A DNA stretch of 64,000 bases from Fulvimarina pelagi HTCC2506 (GTDB taxonomy: Bacteria; Pseudomonadota; Alphaproteobacteria; Rhizobiales; Rhizobiaceae). Positions 16,912-25,435 of this stretch are shown here, one piece after another (the first letter of the stretch is position 1; each line of letters starts with the position of its first letter). The stretch spans positions 2,217,957-2,281,956 of the forward strand of contig NZ_DS022272.1 in NCBI RefSeq assembly GCF_000153705.1, in the 5' to 3' direction. The translations under genes were made by a program, and so were the position numbers. A model generated the notes under the pieces. That model searched no databases and was not told the origin of the DNA. It saw only the letters and a list, made by a program, of their open reading frames with translations.

Positions 16912-17748
16912 TCAGGCGACCTTCTTGGCGGCCGTCTTGACGAGCCAGGCTTCGATTTCGGATCGATTGAGCGCGTAGAACTTCTCGCGATCGGAAGGCT
17001 TCAGCCGGACGAATCGCTCGTAGATGCGCTCGTGGGCGGGGACCGGATTGGTGGCGACCGTCTGGTCGAGGAGCGCGATCGCCTCGGTCACGGTGACCGC
17101 CTGAGGTGCCTCCGCGATGAGCAGATCGCACACGGCTCTCTGCCGAACCGGCGTCAGGTCGGCGAGGAGAAGCAGCTCCCGCTGGTTCTTAGCCACCGGA
17201 TGGAGCGCGATCGCCGACCGCACGGCGCCTTCGATCCTCGCGATCTTCAGTGCGAGGAAGACCGAACGTCGGGACAGGGAAAGTGCCCGCTGCGCTGCCT
17301 CGGAGAAACTGAGTGCAAACATTGCACTCTGTTCTTCCTCTTTCTCCGCCAGATCCGGTGCTGGCACCTTGCGCCCGCGCTTTCCGGTCTCTTTGGCGGT
17401 GTCGAAAAGGCTCTTCCAGGTTGCAACGAAATGCGCGCGATCGAGCGCCGTCAGATCGCCGCGCAGCATCGTGGCCTTGATCTCTTCGAGCCGGTATGCC
17501 GCTGCGTCCTTTAGAGCGTCGCCCTCGACGACCTCGGCGCGGACTTCGGTCCTGCCGAGCTTGAGGAGCGCTGCGATCCGTCGTGCCCCCTTGATCAGCT
17601 TGAAGCCATTGCCGGTCCCGACGACGCGAATCGGCTCCATCTGGCCATAAGCGACGATGTCGTCTGCAAGGGTGTCGACCCAGTCGGGGTCGAGCGTACG
17701 CAATCGGTCTGCGGTGTCGATCGAGGATATGTCTATCTGGACGCTCAT
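16912..17748 (-). CDS. ParB/Spo0J-type nuclease-domain protein of phage
   Basis: The protein is 278 residues. The N-terminal third has the ParB CTPase fold signature: DTLADDIVAYGQMEPIRVVG, then GFKLIKGARRIAALLKLG, where GARR corresponds to the GERR box. A helical DNA-binding-like region follows and a basic end. Such ParB-like genes are regular in the early operon of Mu-like phages of alphaproteobacteria, upstream of the transposase. Whether it partitions, regulates or helps transposition is unknown. It is coupled as ATGA to the 78-residue gene. Confidence 0.83.
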   Translation of the reverse strand: MSVQIDISSIDTADRLRTLDPDWVDTLADDIVAYGQMEPIRVVGTGNGFKLIKGARRIAALLKLGRTEVRAEVVEGDALKDAAAYRLEEIKATMLRGDLTALDRAHFVATWKSLFDTAKETGKRGRKVPAPDLAEKEEEQSAMFALSFSEAAQRALSLSRRSVFLALKIARIEGAVRSAIALHPVAKNQRELLLLADLTPVRQRAVCDLLIAEAPQAVTVTEAIALLDQTVATNPVPAHERIYERFVRLKPSDREKFYALNRSEIEAWLVKTAAKKVA

Positions 17749-17981
17749 GCACTCAGTCTTTGTCTGGAGGAGTCGAAAAGGTCGGGTTGAATGGACGCCG
17801 TGCGCAGGCAGAGCCGGGCCGTCGTCTTCATCTGATTACGGGCGCGCTCGCAGACGGTTCGGACGTGATGGGCCCGGGCGCGCGGATCGACGGCGAGTTC
17901 AGGCTCGGGCATCGCGAGCACCGCAGCCGGGTGCCGGCGGGCGAATGCGACGCAGGAACGGATGAACTCGCTCGCCGTCAT
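17745..17981 (-). CDS. Small phage protein, unknown function
   Basis: The protein is 78 residues from ATG 17981 (ATGA overlap on both sides). It is basic and helical, starting MTASEFIRSCVAFARRHPAA. No family is recognised; it belongs to the coupled string after Ner. Confidence 0.6.
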   Translation of the reverse strand: MTASEFIRSCVAFARRHPAAVLAMPEPELAVDPRARAHHVRTVCERARNQMKTTARLCLRTASIQPDLFDSSRQRLSA

Positions 17982-18091
17982 GTCTTGCTCTTCAGTCCGC
18001 GAATCGCGGCGATCGAACAGACGAAGATCATCAGGGCGGGCAGGAAGCGCGCGATGGCAGCGAGATCGAAGAGCACCGACGAAACGGTCAT
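17978..18091 (-). CDS. 37-residue membrane peptide
   Basis: A short frame from ATG 18091 to TGA 17978 encodes 37 residues with one hydrophobic span (FLPALMIFVCSIAAI, about residues 16-30). Its start overlaps the Ner stop and its stop overlaps the next start, both as ATGA, in a string where every junction is like that. This supports it being a real gene. The role is unknown. Confidence 0.55.
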   Translation of the reverse strand: MTVSSVLFDLAAIARFLPALMIFVCSIAAIRGLKSKT

Positions 18092-18411
18092 GCGGAGACC
18101 CGCGCACTGTCGGAGCGATCGGCTCGGTTTTTCCGAGACGGGCCGCCAGGCTTTGCGTTAGGCTTGGCATGGCTCGAACGCGAGCGGACGAACATGTCCT
18201 TCGGAAAGAGCGTGTCGAACGGAATGCCGAGCGCCGCTGCGATGGCGTCGGCGCCTTTTCGGTTCATGCCCATCAGGGCGAGCCGGCAGGCGCTCTCGGG
18301 AAGGTCCGCGTCACGTGCGATTCCGCTCAAGGACAGGCCTCGACGATGCACTTCCGCCTTGATGGTGTGGCGGTCCCATTCGGCGGGGGGTTTCGTCGCC
18401 GCTCTGTTCAT
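18088..18411 (-). CDS. ner: Ner-like winged/helix-turn-helix regulator
   Basis: The protein is 107 residues. Ner is a Cro-like protein of Mu-like phages that shuts down early and repressor transcription. The match lies in residues about 10-75: EWDRHTIKAEVHRRGLSLSG, a DNA-binding helix DLPESACRLAL, and GADAIAAALGIPFDTLFP. A basic tail follows. It stands first in the early operon and is divergent from the repressor gene, exactly as in Mu. Its operators are probably in the 243-bp gap to the repressor. Confidence 0.88.
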   Translation of the reverse strand: MNRAATKPPAEWDRHTIKAEVHRRGLSLSGIARDADLPESACRLALMGMNRKGADAIAAALGIPFDTLFPKDMFVRSRSSHAKPNAKPGGPSRKNRADRSDSARVSA

Positions 18412-18654
18412 TCGGGTTCCTCGGTTGACGGCCGGCTGGCAGGCCGGCCTTCTTTCGGGGTGTGTTCAACGGTTGGTGTTACGGATATTCGTATAATTGT
18501 ACTCGATATTCAAGTGTAAATATTCGAATTCCTCGTTTCGGAGTTCGAAGACGAAGGACTCGCTCCCGGATGCGCCTCGATGGCCTGCGTATGGGGGATC
18601 TTGCAGTCCCGACGAGCGCTTCTCCGAACTCCGAAGGCGTTTCGGAGTTCGTAT
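18412..18654. promoter_or_regulatory. Divergent early/repressor control region with repeated operators
   Basis: The gap is 243 bp. The element CGTTTCGGAGTTCG occurs twice in direct order (18534-18547 and 18638-18651), and each copy forms a dyad. At 18625-18651 CGAACTCCGAA, five bases and TTCGGAGTTCG make a perfect 11-bp inverted repeat ending 3 bases before the repressor ATG. At 18524-18547 a weaker copy (CGAATTCC ... GGAGTTCG) stands. Between 18481 and 18530 the DNA is AT-rich with TATAAT at 18492-18497. Repressor and Ner are the expected ligands; the assignment is inferred. Confidence 0.65.
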
Positions 18655-19329
18655 ATGAGTACGTTCTCGGATCGACTTCTCGAATTAATCGGCGAAGGCA
18701 GTCGAAATGCGTTCGCTCGTCGCGTAGGAATCCACGAAGCAAGCTTGCGTCAGTATCTTGGGGGGACTCTGCCGCGCATGGATGCGCTGGTGAAGATTTC
18801 CGAAGCCACGGGCGTTTCGATGGACTGGCTATGCACCGGGAGCGGTGCACGGGAGCACTTAACGTCTCTGACGCTTTCCCGGGACGAACCGATCATGGTC
18901 GACGAGGGACGTGTCGCCATCGTGCCGCGAATCGGCACCCGCGCTGACGCCGGTCCCGGCGCCCTCGTTCAGATCGAGGACGACGATGTCAGTTATTTCG
19001 GATTCCGCAGTGCCTGGCTTCGCGCTCAAGGGGTCGAGCCGAAGGCAGTGCGCCTCCTCGACATCCATGGCGATTCGATGCTCCCGACCTTCAAGGACGG
19101 AGACACGGCACTGGTCGACACCGGCATCAATCGCGTGGTCGACAGTCGTATCTATGCGATTGTTTTCGCAGGACTTCTCATCGTCAAGCGCGTGATCCTG
19201 AAGCGCGACGGATCTCTGATCCTCAGGAGCGACAACCGTGACGTCTACGAGGATGAGATGGTCCCGTCGGGCGAGGTTTCGGATCTCCACGTCGCCGGAC
19301 GGGTCTTCTGGGCTGGAGGCTCGATCTAG
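18655..19329 (+). CDS. CI/LexA-type phage repressor with S24 peptidase domain
   Basis: The protein is 224 residues from ATG 18655. The N-terminal helix-turn-helix (about residues 15-60, with NAFARRVGIHEASLRQYL) precedes an S24 domain with the serine in HGDSMLPTFKDGD (near residue 142) and the lysine in IVKRVILKRDG (near residue 180). RecA-stimulated self-cleavage would induce the prophage. No Shine-Dalgarno site is seen; instead an 11-bp dyad abuts the start, so translation or transcription may be autoregulated. Mu's own repressor is a different type, but lambda-like repressors are common in Mu-like phages. Confidence 0.9.
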   Translation: MSTFSDRLLELIGEGSRNAFARRVGIHEASLRQYLGGTLPRMDALVKISEATGVSMDWLCTGSGAREHLTSLTLSRDEPIMVDEGRVAIVPRIGTRADAGPGALVQIEDDDVSYFGFRSAWLRAQGVEPKAVRLLDIHGDSMLPTFKDGDTALVDTGINRVVDSRIYAIVFAGLLIVKRVILKRDGSLILRSDNRDVYEDEMVPSGEVSDLHVAGRVFWAGGSI

Positions 19330-19649
19330 TTCCTGAGGACCAGGTGTTCTGCGGAAGTCTCGAAGGCTTCGGCGGTTTCCGTCAGATCGTCGAGGAGCGC
19401 GGGATCGGGTTTCTCGCAGAGAAAGCCGCCAGCCTCGCCGATCCGGCCGATCAGCGGCATGACGCGATAGCCGCCGGCTTCCGCCATCGGCGGTCCGTCG
19501 ATGATGTGGAAGCTGTAGTCCGGATGATGCGCCCGCATATGGGCGCTCAGCCGGCTCTTGTCGGCATCCGAGAAAGGCCGGCCGAGCGGCGGGAAGACGA
19601 GGAATTCGCTTGCGGATCTGCTCCCGCCGCGAAACGCATCATGTTTCAA
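19326..19649 (-). CDS. Small phage protein near the early end, unknown function
   Basis: The protein is 107 residues, read toward the repressor; its stop overlaps the repressor's stop by 4 bp in convergent order. It contains EFLVFPPLGRPFSDADKSRL and an ordinary alpha/beta pattern. It lies between the repressor and the phage end, where passenger genes accumulate. No family is recognised. Confidence 0.55.
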   Translation of the reverse strand: MKHDAFRGGSRSASEFLVFPPLGRPFSDADKSRLSAHMRAHHPDYSFHIIDGPPMAEAGGYRVMPLIGRIGEAGGFLCEKPDPALLDDLTETAEAFETSAEHLVLRN

Positions 19650-19727
19650 GTCTCAAACTCCAAATGGTCGCGCCGCATGTTCTCTTTATGTTCTTTTTTG
19701 CGACCAGGAGTCAACGCACCGCTCTTC

Positions 19728-19911
19728 GCCATCCGATCTTGCGCGCCCTCCGCCTCGTCGATGCGGATCTTGCCATTTGATCTTGCGCAGCCTTTTTGCG
19801 GAGCGGCTTTCGCGAACGCTCCTCAAAGCCCTGCCACCCCGGGCTTTTCCCACCGAATTCCGCCTAATTTCGGATAATTCCGGCCTCTGCCATCCGTTCT
19901 TGCGGGTTACA
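19728..19911. repeat. Mu-like phage end with three transposase-binding-site-like repeats
   Basis: Three copies of a 17-base element (consensus GCCATYYGWTCTTGCGS) lie at 19728-19744, 19772-19788 and 19889-19905, in the same orientation. The last begins 6 bases inside the terminal CA at 19911. Their spacing from the end (about 6, 123 and 167 bases) resembles the L1, L2, L3 MuA sites of Mu's left end. The 5 bases GCCGC at 19912-19916 should be the target duplication. Confidence 0.75.
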
Positions 19912-20608
19912 GCCGCGCCGAGTTCTTCAGCAGCGCCGCATTCCAGTTCGCCGCCGCATTGTGCAGATCGAGGGCGGCCTGCGCCGCCGAGAGCGGGGCC
20001 AGCCCCACCTGATCCGACAACGGATGGAACAGCCGCAGATGGAGGAGCGCAGAGGGCCGGTCGCCCTCGCCATCCGCCGCGATTCGGCGCACCGTCGAGC
20101 CGACCCGATATTCGTAGGCCTCCGGCCAGCCGTCAGCCGCGGCGATCGTCCGCACCCGGTCCGGCCGCAGCGCATAGAGCGCTGTCAGGTCCCCCGCAGC
20201 CTCCGCGACTTCCAGATAGGCGTTCCCGGCCAGCAGAAGGTGACCGCACAGCATTTCGAAGAGGCTTGCCCGATCCTGCGCCGCGTTCGGTCGTCGCAAC
20301 CGGTCCAGCACCGGATGGTCGTCGAACTCACGCCCGTCCTTCTGCAGAACGAGCGGAATCGCGCTCGCGGCCTCCGAGATCAGCCGCACGGACCGATACA
20401 CTACCGGGTTCGCCATGAAACCGATCCGCGCCAATGCCTCGTAATTTCGCGCACCTCGATGTTCGCCGGCCGGCCCGGTCAGGAGGAACGCGCCGGTGCT
20501 GAGACCCAGCCCCGTCGATTTCGCTTCCTCTGCCTGGGACGCCGTCGTTTCGGCACGCGTCTTGGCACCGCCGCCGAAGAGGGCGGCAAGCGTCGAAGTC
20601 AGCCCCAT
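19907..20608 (-). pseudogene. GTA portal protein (HK97 type), truncated by Mu-like prophage
   Basis: The frame gives 233 residues and matches the N-terminal part of the alphaproteobacterial gene-transfer-agent portal (about 400 residues). Recognisable are IGFMANPVVYRSVRLISEAA, HPVLDRLRRPN, the LLLAGNAYLEV segment and ALDLHNAAANWNAALLKNSAR. Host coding sequence ends at position 19912. The last Leu codon and the TAA come from the phage end. The missing part would include the rest of the wing, stem and clip, so particles could not assemble. It follows large terminase by 28 bp. The remaining portal should lie left of the prophage. Confidence 0.88.
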
Positions 20609-20636
20609 CAGCCTTCTCCCCTGTTCGAAGATGTCG

Positions 20637-21983
20637 TTACAGATTGCGAACCCGAGGGTTCGTCTCGTCGCCGCTCAGAGCCGTGACAGCCCAGACCAGC
20701 GCATCCAGCCGATCGGGAGACCGCCCGTCACTCAGCCCGTCCGGGCCGAAATCGGCCATCTCGTCTTCGAGCTCCGGAAAGACGCCGACATGGCGCACCC
20801 GACCCTGCTCGTAGAGAGCCGCCACCGGCTCGGCCCGCGTCCATTTCCCGCGCGTTGCCCGAACCGCCCGATAGGGAACGTTCGGCGCGACCGTCCGCAG
20901 CACCGCCTCCACCATGTCGCCGCCCTGGTTCACCTCCGCGACGATCCGGTCGGCCTCCAGCCTCTCGAGCAGCGCAACCGCACATCGCGCCCACTTTTCC
21001 GGCCTCACCGCGCGCCGGCTCTCGTCGGCCAGGACGTAGATCGCCCCCTCGCCATCCTTTCCGGCGGCGACGATCCCGCAGGCATCACTCCGCTTCGTCG
21101 ACGTAGCCGGCGGATCCACCGCGACCACGATCCGCTTCAGCGGCGGCGCATTGGTGACCCGCGAGCGCTCCACCAACGCTCTCTCGAACAGCCCGTCCTT
21201 GCGATCGTCCAGAAGCTCGCCGTCCAGTTCCTGACGCCCAAACCGCGTCCCGTCGTAGCGCCGCGCCATCGCCTCCAGAAAGCCGGGCGCCAGGTTTTCC
21301 ACGTTCTCCGCCGTGCGCATCCGCGTCACCGCGGTCTGCGGATCGGCCATCAGCCGTTTCAGGATAGGCACGTTGCGCGGCGTCGTCGTGAACAGCGCCC
21401 GCGGCCTCTCACCGAGCCGCAGCGCCAGCATCAGATTGTCGAAACTCTCCTCCGGCTTCACCCATTTGCCCAGCTCGTCGCCCCAGGCTGCGTCGAACTG
21501 ATAGCCGCGGATCGAATCCGGGTCCTCCGACGAGAAGATCTGCGCGGTCGCCCCGTTCGCGAAGACGAGCCGTCGTCTCGTCACCTCGAACACCGGCCTC
21601 TCATTGCCGACGATCGCCTTCAGGCCGCTTTCGCCCTCGATCATCACCTCGCGCGCATCGGCCAGGGTCTCCGCGACAAGCGCGATCCGCCGATGCGGCA
21701 GGCTGGCGAACGGAGAAAGCCCCAGTGCCAATCCCGTGATCCATTCGGCCCCCGCCCTCGTCTTGCCGGAGCCACGTCCCCCGATCAGCAGCCACTGCCG
21801 CCAGGCCTCGCGCGGCGGCAATTGTTCGGATCGCGCCACGCGCCACCATTCCGGCATGACCCGTCGGATGACTCCAAGCGGCAGTTTCCGGGCCTCTTGA
21901 TGCACTGCGGCCGCGTATTGTCTTTCGCGCTCTTGCGGAACGTTCGACCAGGCTGCTTCGCTGAGAAGCTCGTCATCAGTCAT
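20637..21983 (-). CDS. GTA large terminase (DNA packaging)
   Basis: The protein is 448 residues from ATG 21983. Walker A LIGGRGSGKTRAGAEW lies near residues 65-80, and the nuclease half starts with KRIVVAVDPPATST and includes SPDRLDALVWA. It fits the GTA gp2 terminase of alphaproteobacteria, which packages random host DNA by headful. A longer frame exists upstream but falls within the small terminase gene. The start overlaps the small terminase stop as ATGA. The gene itself appears intact. Confidence 0.92.
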   Translation of the reverse strand: MTDDELLSEAAWSNVPQERERQYAAAVHQEARKLPLGVIRRVMPEWWRVARSEQLPPREAWRQWLLIGGRGSGKTRAGAEWITGLALGLSPFASLPHRRIALVAETLADAREVMIEGESGLKAIVGNERPVFEVTRRRLVFANGATAQIFSSEDPDSIRGYQFDAAWGDELGKWVKPEESFDNLMLALRLGERPRALFTTTPRNVPILKRLMADPQTAVTRMRTAENVENLAPGFLEAMARRYDGTRFGRQELDGELLDDRKDGLFERALVERSRVTNAPPLKRIVVAVDPPATSTKRSDACGIVAAGKDGEGAIYVLADESRRAVRPEKWARCAVALLERLEADRIVAEVNQGGDMVEAVLRTVAPNVPYRAVRATRGKWTRAEPVAALYEQGRVRHVGVFPELEDEMADFGPDGLSDGRSPDRLDALVWAVTALSGDETNPRVRNL

Positions 21984-22447
21984 CCGGAAGCGCCACCGGT
22001 CCCCGACATATCGGCATTCCCCGCACCGATGAGTCCAGGATCGCAGCCATCCGGACCTATCCCCGCCATCGATCCGGAAGCCGTAGCGCCAATCTCCCGA
22101 CGCTTCCGATCGAGGATCCGCAACCGTTTCACTAGCTCCCTCGAGAGCCGCTCGGTCTCCGCGGGATCCTCCCAAAGGCTTGCCGCTTCCGCCGCCTCGG
22201 CCCGTTTCAGTTCCATCAGCTTTTCCAACGTCCGGGTTATCTGCGCAATCGTGTCAATGCGCTCCTTGCCGGACAGTACCCTGCCCGACTGCGCCTTACC
22301 CTGCGAACCGGCATCACCAGAGTTAGGATCGTTGTCCTTCTCAGTCGTTTCGACAGCCGCGACCTCCGCAAGCAGCAACGTCATCAGCCGCTCCGCAACC
22401 GAACTGTTTCGCTTCGACGCGCCCCTGCCCTCGCGTGCCGCACCCAT
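21980..22447 (-). CDS. Probable GTA small terminase (gp1-like)
   Basis: From ATG 22447 the protein is 155 residues; an ATG at 22516 would add 23. The conserved-looking core is ERIDTIAQITRTLEKLMELK (about residues 60-80) with a further helix ELVKRLRILDRKRREIG, and low-complexity ends. GTA gp1 is a short helical protein just upstream of the large terminase, as here. Assignment rests on position and the helical core. Confidence 0.65.
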   Translation of the reverse strand: MGAAREGRGASKRNSSVAERLMTLLLAEVAAVETTEKDNDPNSGDAGSQGKAQSGRVLSGKERIDTIAQITRTLEKLMELKRAEAAEAASLWEDPAETERLSRELVKRLRILDRKRREIGATASGSMAGIGPDGCDPGLIGAGNADMSGTGGASG

Positions 22448-22578
22448 CCGCCTCACGCCTCGACATCCCCGCAATTTGAAAGATAAGCGAGCCGGAAACG
22501 CAAAAAGGCGAAGCACCCCGCTCCGCCTTTCCCAATTCTCCGACTGTGCCCTTTACCTATTCGAGGACCGTGACGGTG

Positions 22579-23082
22579 TCAAGGATTATTTTCATAATTC
22601 TTCGAAGGCCTGTTTCCTTCCCCCGGATTTTGATCCGGCCACTCCACGACATGCTCCTCAAACTCATCGAGCTCCATGCCCTCTTCGCTAACCGTCCGTC
22701 CCCGCACCGAGACGCCGGCCTGGTGCACCGTTTCGTGGCTTCCCGAAAGGAGATGATGCCACCAATAGAGATCCCGCCGCTCGTCCACCAAGCGGTAGGC
22801 GCAGCTCGGAGGCAGCCAAGTGATTTCTCGCACCGTCCTTGGGTTCAGCCCAACACAATCCGGCACGGTCTCCTGCCGGTTTTCGTAGTCGCTGCACCGA
22901 CAGGCCTCGCCGTCGAGCAAACTGCAGGCGACGTTCGTCCAAACAATCTCGCCCGTATCGTAGTCCTCCAACTTGTTGAGGCAGCAACGCCCGCATCCGT
23001 CGCAGAGCGCCTCCCACTCCTCGTCGGTCATCTCTTCGAGGGTCTTCGCCCGCCAGAACGGCTTGTTGCCGGAATCACGCAT
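22579..23082 (-). CDS. YcgN-like cysteine cluster protein (UPF0260)
   Basis: The protein is 167 residues from ATG 23082. Four-cysteine and further cysteine motifs of the UPF0260 family are visible: [15 protein letters not shown], then [18 protein letters not shown] and VPDCVGLNP. The family is widespread in proteobacteria and probably binds iron or zinc; the function is unknown. It lies outside the GTA block and is read divergently from the penicillin-binding protein. Confidence 0.88.
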   Translation of the reverse strand: MRDSGNKPFWRAKTLEEMTDEEWEALCDGCGRCCLNKLEDYDTGEIVWTNVACSLLDGEACRCSDYENRQETVPDCVGLNPRTVREITWLPPSCAYRLVDERRDLYWWHHLLSGSHETVHQAGVSVRGRTVSEEGMELDEFEEHVVEWPDQNPGEGNRPSKNYENNP

Positions 23083-23219
23083 GGCCGAATTCTCTGAATT
23101 TGTGTCGCAACTTTTTACGTCCTTGATTATAAAGTAGTAGGACGCCCGAAACTTTTGAAAGGGGCCGCACGCGCTTGCGGCGTTCCGTCCAGCACTTCGA
23201 TTAACGGCGGCATCGACAC

Positions 23220-25397
23220 GTGGCAGACAAATCCGAAGCCAAACGTTCACACAAGAGCCCTTCGCGGCTGATCGAGGTCGACGCCTGGATCGACTCCTCG
23301 ATTTTTAGGCTTTGGCATGGTTTCTCTCGCTTCTGGGAAACCGTCACCATCCAGTCTCGCCGTTTGCGCGCCCGCGGTTTCACCCGTGTTGTCTCGGAGA
23401 TCGTCGGCGAAGGTTTCACGCTCGGCGTTGCCGGCGTCATCCTTCTCCTTGTCCTAGCTCAGCCCGCGATGGAGATGACAGCCGAAGGGCTGCCGGAAGA
23501 GGCCGACTTCTCCGTCACCTTTCTCGATCGCAAGGGTAATGAAATCGGTCAGCGCGGCATACTGCGCGCTGCCGCCGTTCCCATCGACGAACTGCCAGAC
23601 CAATTCATAAAGGCGGTGCTCGCTACTGAAGACCGGCGCTTCTTCGAGCATTGGGGCATTGATTTCTTCGGCCTCGCTCGCGCGATGGGCGAGAATGCCC
23701 GTGCCGGCGGCGTCGTTCAGGGCGGTTCGACGCTCACCCAGCAGCTCGCGAAAAATGTCTTTCTCACGCCGGAACAGTCCCTCGAGCGAAAGATCAACGA
23801 GGCCTTTCTCTCGGTATGGCTCGAGTCGAATCTGACGAAGCGCGAGATTCTCTCGATGTATCTCGACCGGGCTTACATGGGCGGAGGCACCTTCGGTGCG
23901 GCTGCCGCGGCCGAATTCTATTTCGACAAGTCGATCCGCGACGTGAACCTCGCCGAATCGGCGATGCTCGCCGGTCTTTTCAAGGCGCCTGCAAAATATG
24001 CCCCGCATATCAATCTGCCGGCCGCCCGCGCCCGCGCCAACGAGGTTCTCACCAACATCGTCCAGGCCGACTTCATGACCGAGGGCCAGGTCGTCGCCTC
24101 GCGTCGCCAGCCGGCCGAAGCGGTCGACCGCTCCCAGCGCCAATCGCCTGACTATTTCCTCGATTTCGCTTTCGAAGAAGCTCAGCGCCTCGTTCGGGAG
24201 AACAAACTCGGCACCCGCAATCTCGTGGCGCGCACAACGATAGACCTGAAGCTCCAGGCTCTCGCCGACGAGACCATCGACTATCACATGCGCCAATTCG
24301 GCAAGAGCTACGATGTCGAGGAAGCCGCAATGGCGGTTCTCTCCGACGACGGTGGCGTCCGTGCGATGGTTGGTGGTCGAGACTACGGTAAATCTCAGTT
24401 CAACCGGGCCGCCAACGCGCTGCGTCAGCCGGGCTCCTCCTTCAAGGTCTACGTCTACGCAACGGCCATGGAGCAGGGCATGCAGCCCGATGACACGATC
24501 GTGGATAGCCCTCTTCGCATCGGGAACTGGGCGCCGCAAAACTATGGTCGCTCCTTCGCCGGCCGGGTGACGCTGCAGAACGCTCTCGCCCGCTCGCTCA
24601 ATATCCCGGCCGTCCGCCTTTACCAAAAGGTTGGCTTCGACAATACGGTCAAGCTCGCGCAGGAAATGGGCATCGAATCCGAACTCCGCGGTGACAAGAC
24701 CATGGCGCTAGGTACCTCCGAGGTCACCGTCCTGGATCAGGCAACCGCCTACACCACCTTCGCTAATGGCGGCAACACTCCAAGACGCCACGCGATCACC
24801 CAACTCTACGATGCCGAGGGACGTATCCTCTGGGACGTACGCCGCGACCTTCCGGAACGTCGGATGATCCTTTCGGAACAGGCCACCAAAAATATGAACG
24901 ATATGCTCGTCGGTGTGACCGAGCAGGGCACCGCGCGACGGGCACAGCTTTCTATGACCCGTGCGGCGGGCAAGACTGGAACGACCCAGGACTACCGGGA
25001 CGGCTGGTTCGTTGGCTTCACCGGCAATTACGTCGCCGCCGTGTGGTACGGCAATGACAGCTTCCGCCCCACCAAACGGGTCAGCGGCGGCACACTTCCA
25101 GCCATGACCTGGCAGCGCTTTATGGAGGCGGCGCACCAGAACATTGAACTCAAGCCGATCCCGTACATCGAAGATCCGTTCCCCGACGGGAAACGTGACG
25201 TGGCCGAACCTACGGACAACCCGCTTATCGCCTCCGGCCAGACCGGCCTGACTGTCGACGCGGAAGAAGTCCTCACGAAAATCAGCGAGCGGTTCGAGGC
25301 GCTGAAGCCGATGACCAATGACCGCGTCGCTTCGGCGTCTGGTGGAGCAACGCCCGTCGCAGCGGCAACTACCACGTCGCAGTCTGTCGAGAACTAG
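23220..25397 (+). CDS. Class A penicillin-binding protein (PBP1A/1C-like)
   Basis: The protein is 725 residues from a GTG at 23220. It polymerises and cross-links peptidoglycan in the periplasm. A basic cytoplasmic tail is followed by one membrane anchor near residues 65-85. The glycosyltransferase domain has [12 protein letters not shown] (near 137) and [12 protein letters not shown] (near 170). The transpeptidase has the SxxK serine in PGSSFKVY (near 404), SLN in ARSLNIP and KTG in [10 protein letters not shown] (near 585). The C-terminal about 80 residues are less ordered. The gene is monocistronic with the two following small genes behind. Confidence 0.92.
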   Translation: MADKSEAKRSHKSPSRLIEVDAWIDSSIFRLWHGFSRFWETVTIQSRRLRARGFTRVVSEIVGEGFTLGVAGVILLLVLAQPAMEMTAEGLPEEADFSVTFLDRKGNEIGQRGILRAAAVPIDELPDQFIKAVLATEDRRFFEHWGIDFFGLARAMGENARAGGVVQGGSTLTQQLAKNVFLTPEQSLERKINEAFLSVWLESNLTKREILSMYLDRAYMGGGTFGAAAAAEFYFDKSIRDVNLAESAMLAGLFKAPAKYAPHINLPAARARANEVLTNIVQADFMTEGQVVASRRQPAEAVDRSQRQSPDYFLDFAFEEAQRLVRENKLGTRNLVARTTIDLKLQALADETIDYHMRQFGKSYDVEEAAMAVLSDDGGVRAMVGGRDYGKSQFNRAANALRQPGSSFKVYVYATAMEQGMQPDDTIVDSPLRIGNWAPQNYGRSFAGRVTLQNALARSLNIPAVRLYQKVGFDNTVKLAQEMGIESELRGDKTMALGTSEVTVLDQATAYTTFANGGNTPRRHAITQLYDAEGRILWDVRRDLPERRMILSEQATKNMNDMLVGVTEQGTARRAQLSMTRAAGKTGTTQDYRDGWFVGFTGNYVAAVWYGNDSFRPTKRVSGGTLPAMTWQRFMEAAHQNIELKPIPYIEDPFPDGKRDVAEPTDNPLIASGQTGLTVDAEEVLTKISERFEALKPMTNDRVASASGGATPVAAATTTSQSVEN

Positions 25398-25435
25398 ACC
25401 GCGACATCGGATCGAGATGCATGTAATCAGCCGTA

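Larger units (their letters stand above)
1..19911. mobile_element. Mu-like transposable prophage (partial; early end at 19911)
   Basis: Gene content and order follow phage Mu: repressor and Ner divergent near one end, then MuA transposase, MuB ATPase, GemA, Mor-type activator, endolysin, gp25-27-like proteins, terminase gp28 and portal gp29. The end at 19911 finishes with CA (TG on the other strand), as Mu ends do, and has three transposase-site-like repeats just inside. Beyond it the sequence changes abruptly to a truncated GTA portal gene. The opposite end, with head and tail genes, lies left of position 1. Family knowledge gives the Mu comparison; the exact end is inferred from the host reading frame. 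Confidence 0.92.

Noticed and set aside
20496-22691. Very long plus-strand open frame across the GTA terminase region
   Set aside because: It is the antisense of the clearly homologous terminase genes; the translation is Arg/Pro/Ser-rich and matches nothing, as expected in GC-rich DNA.
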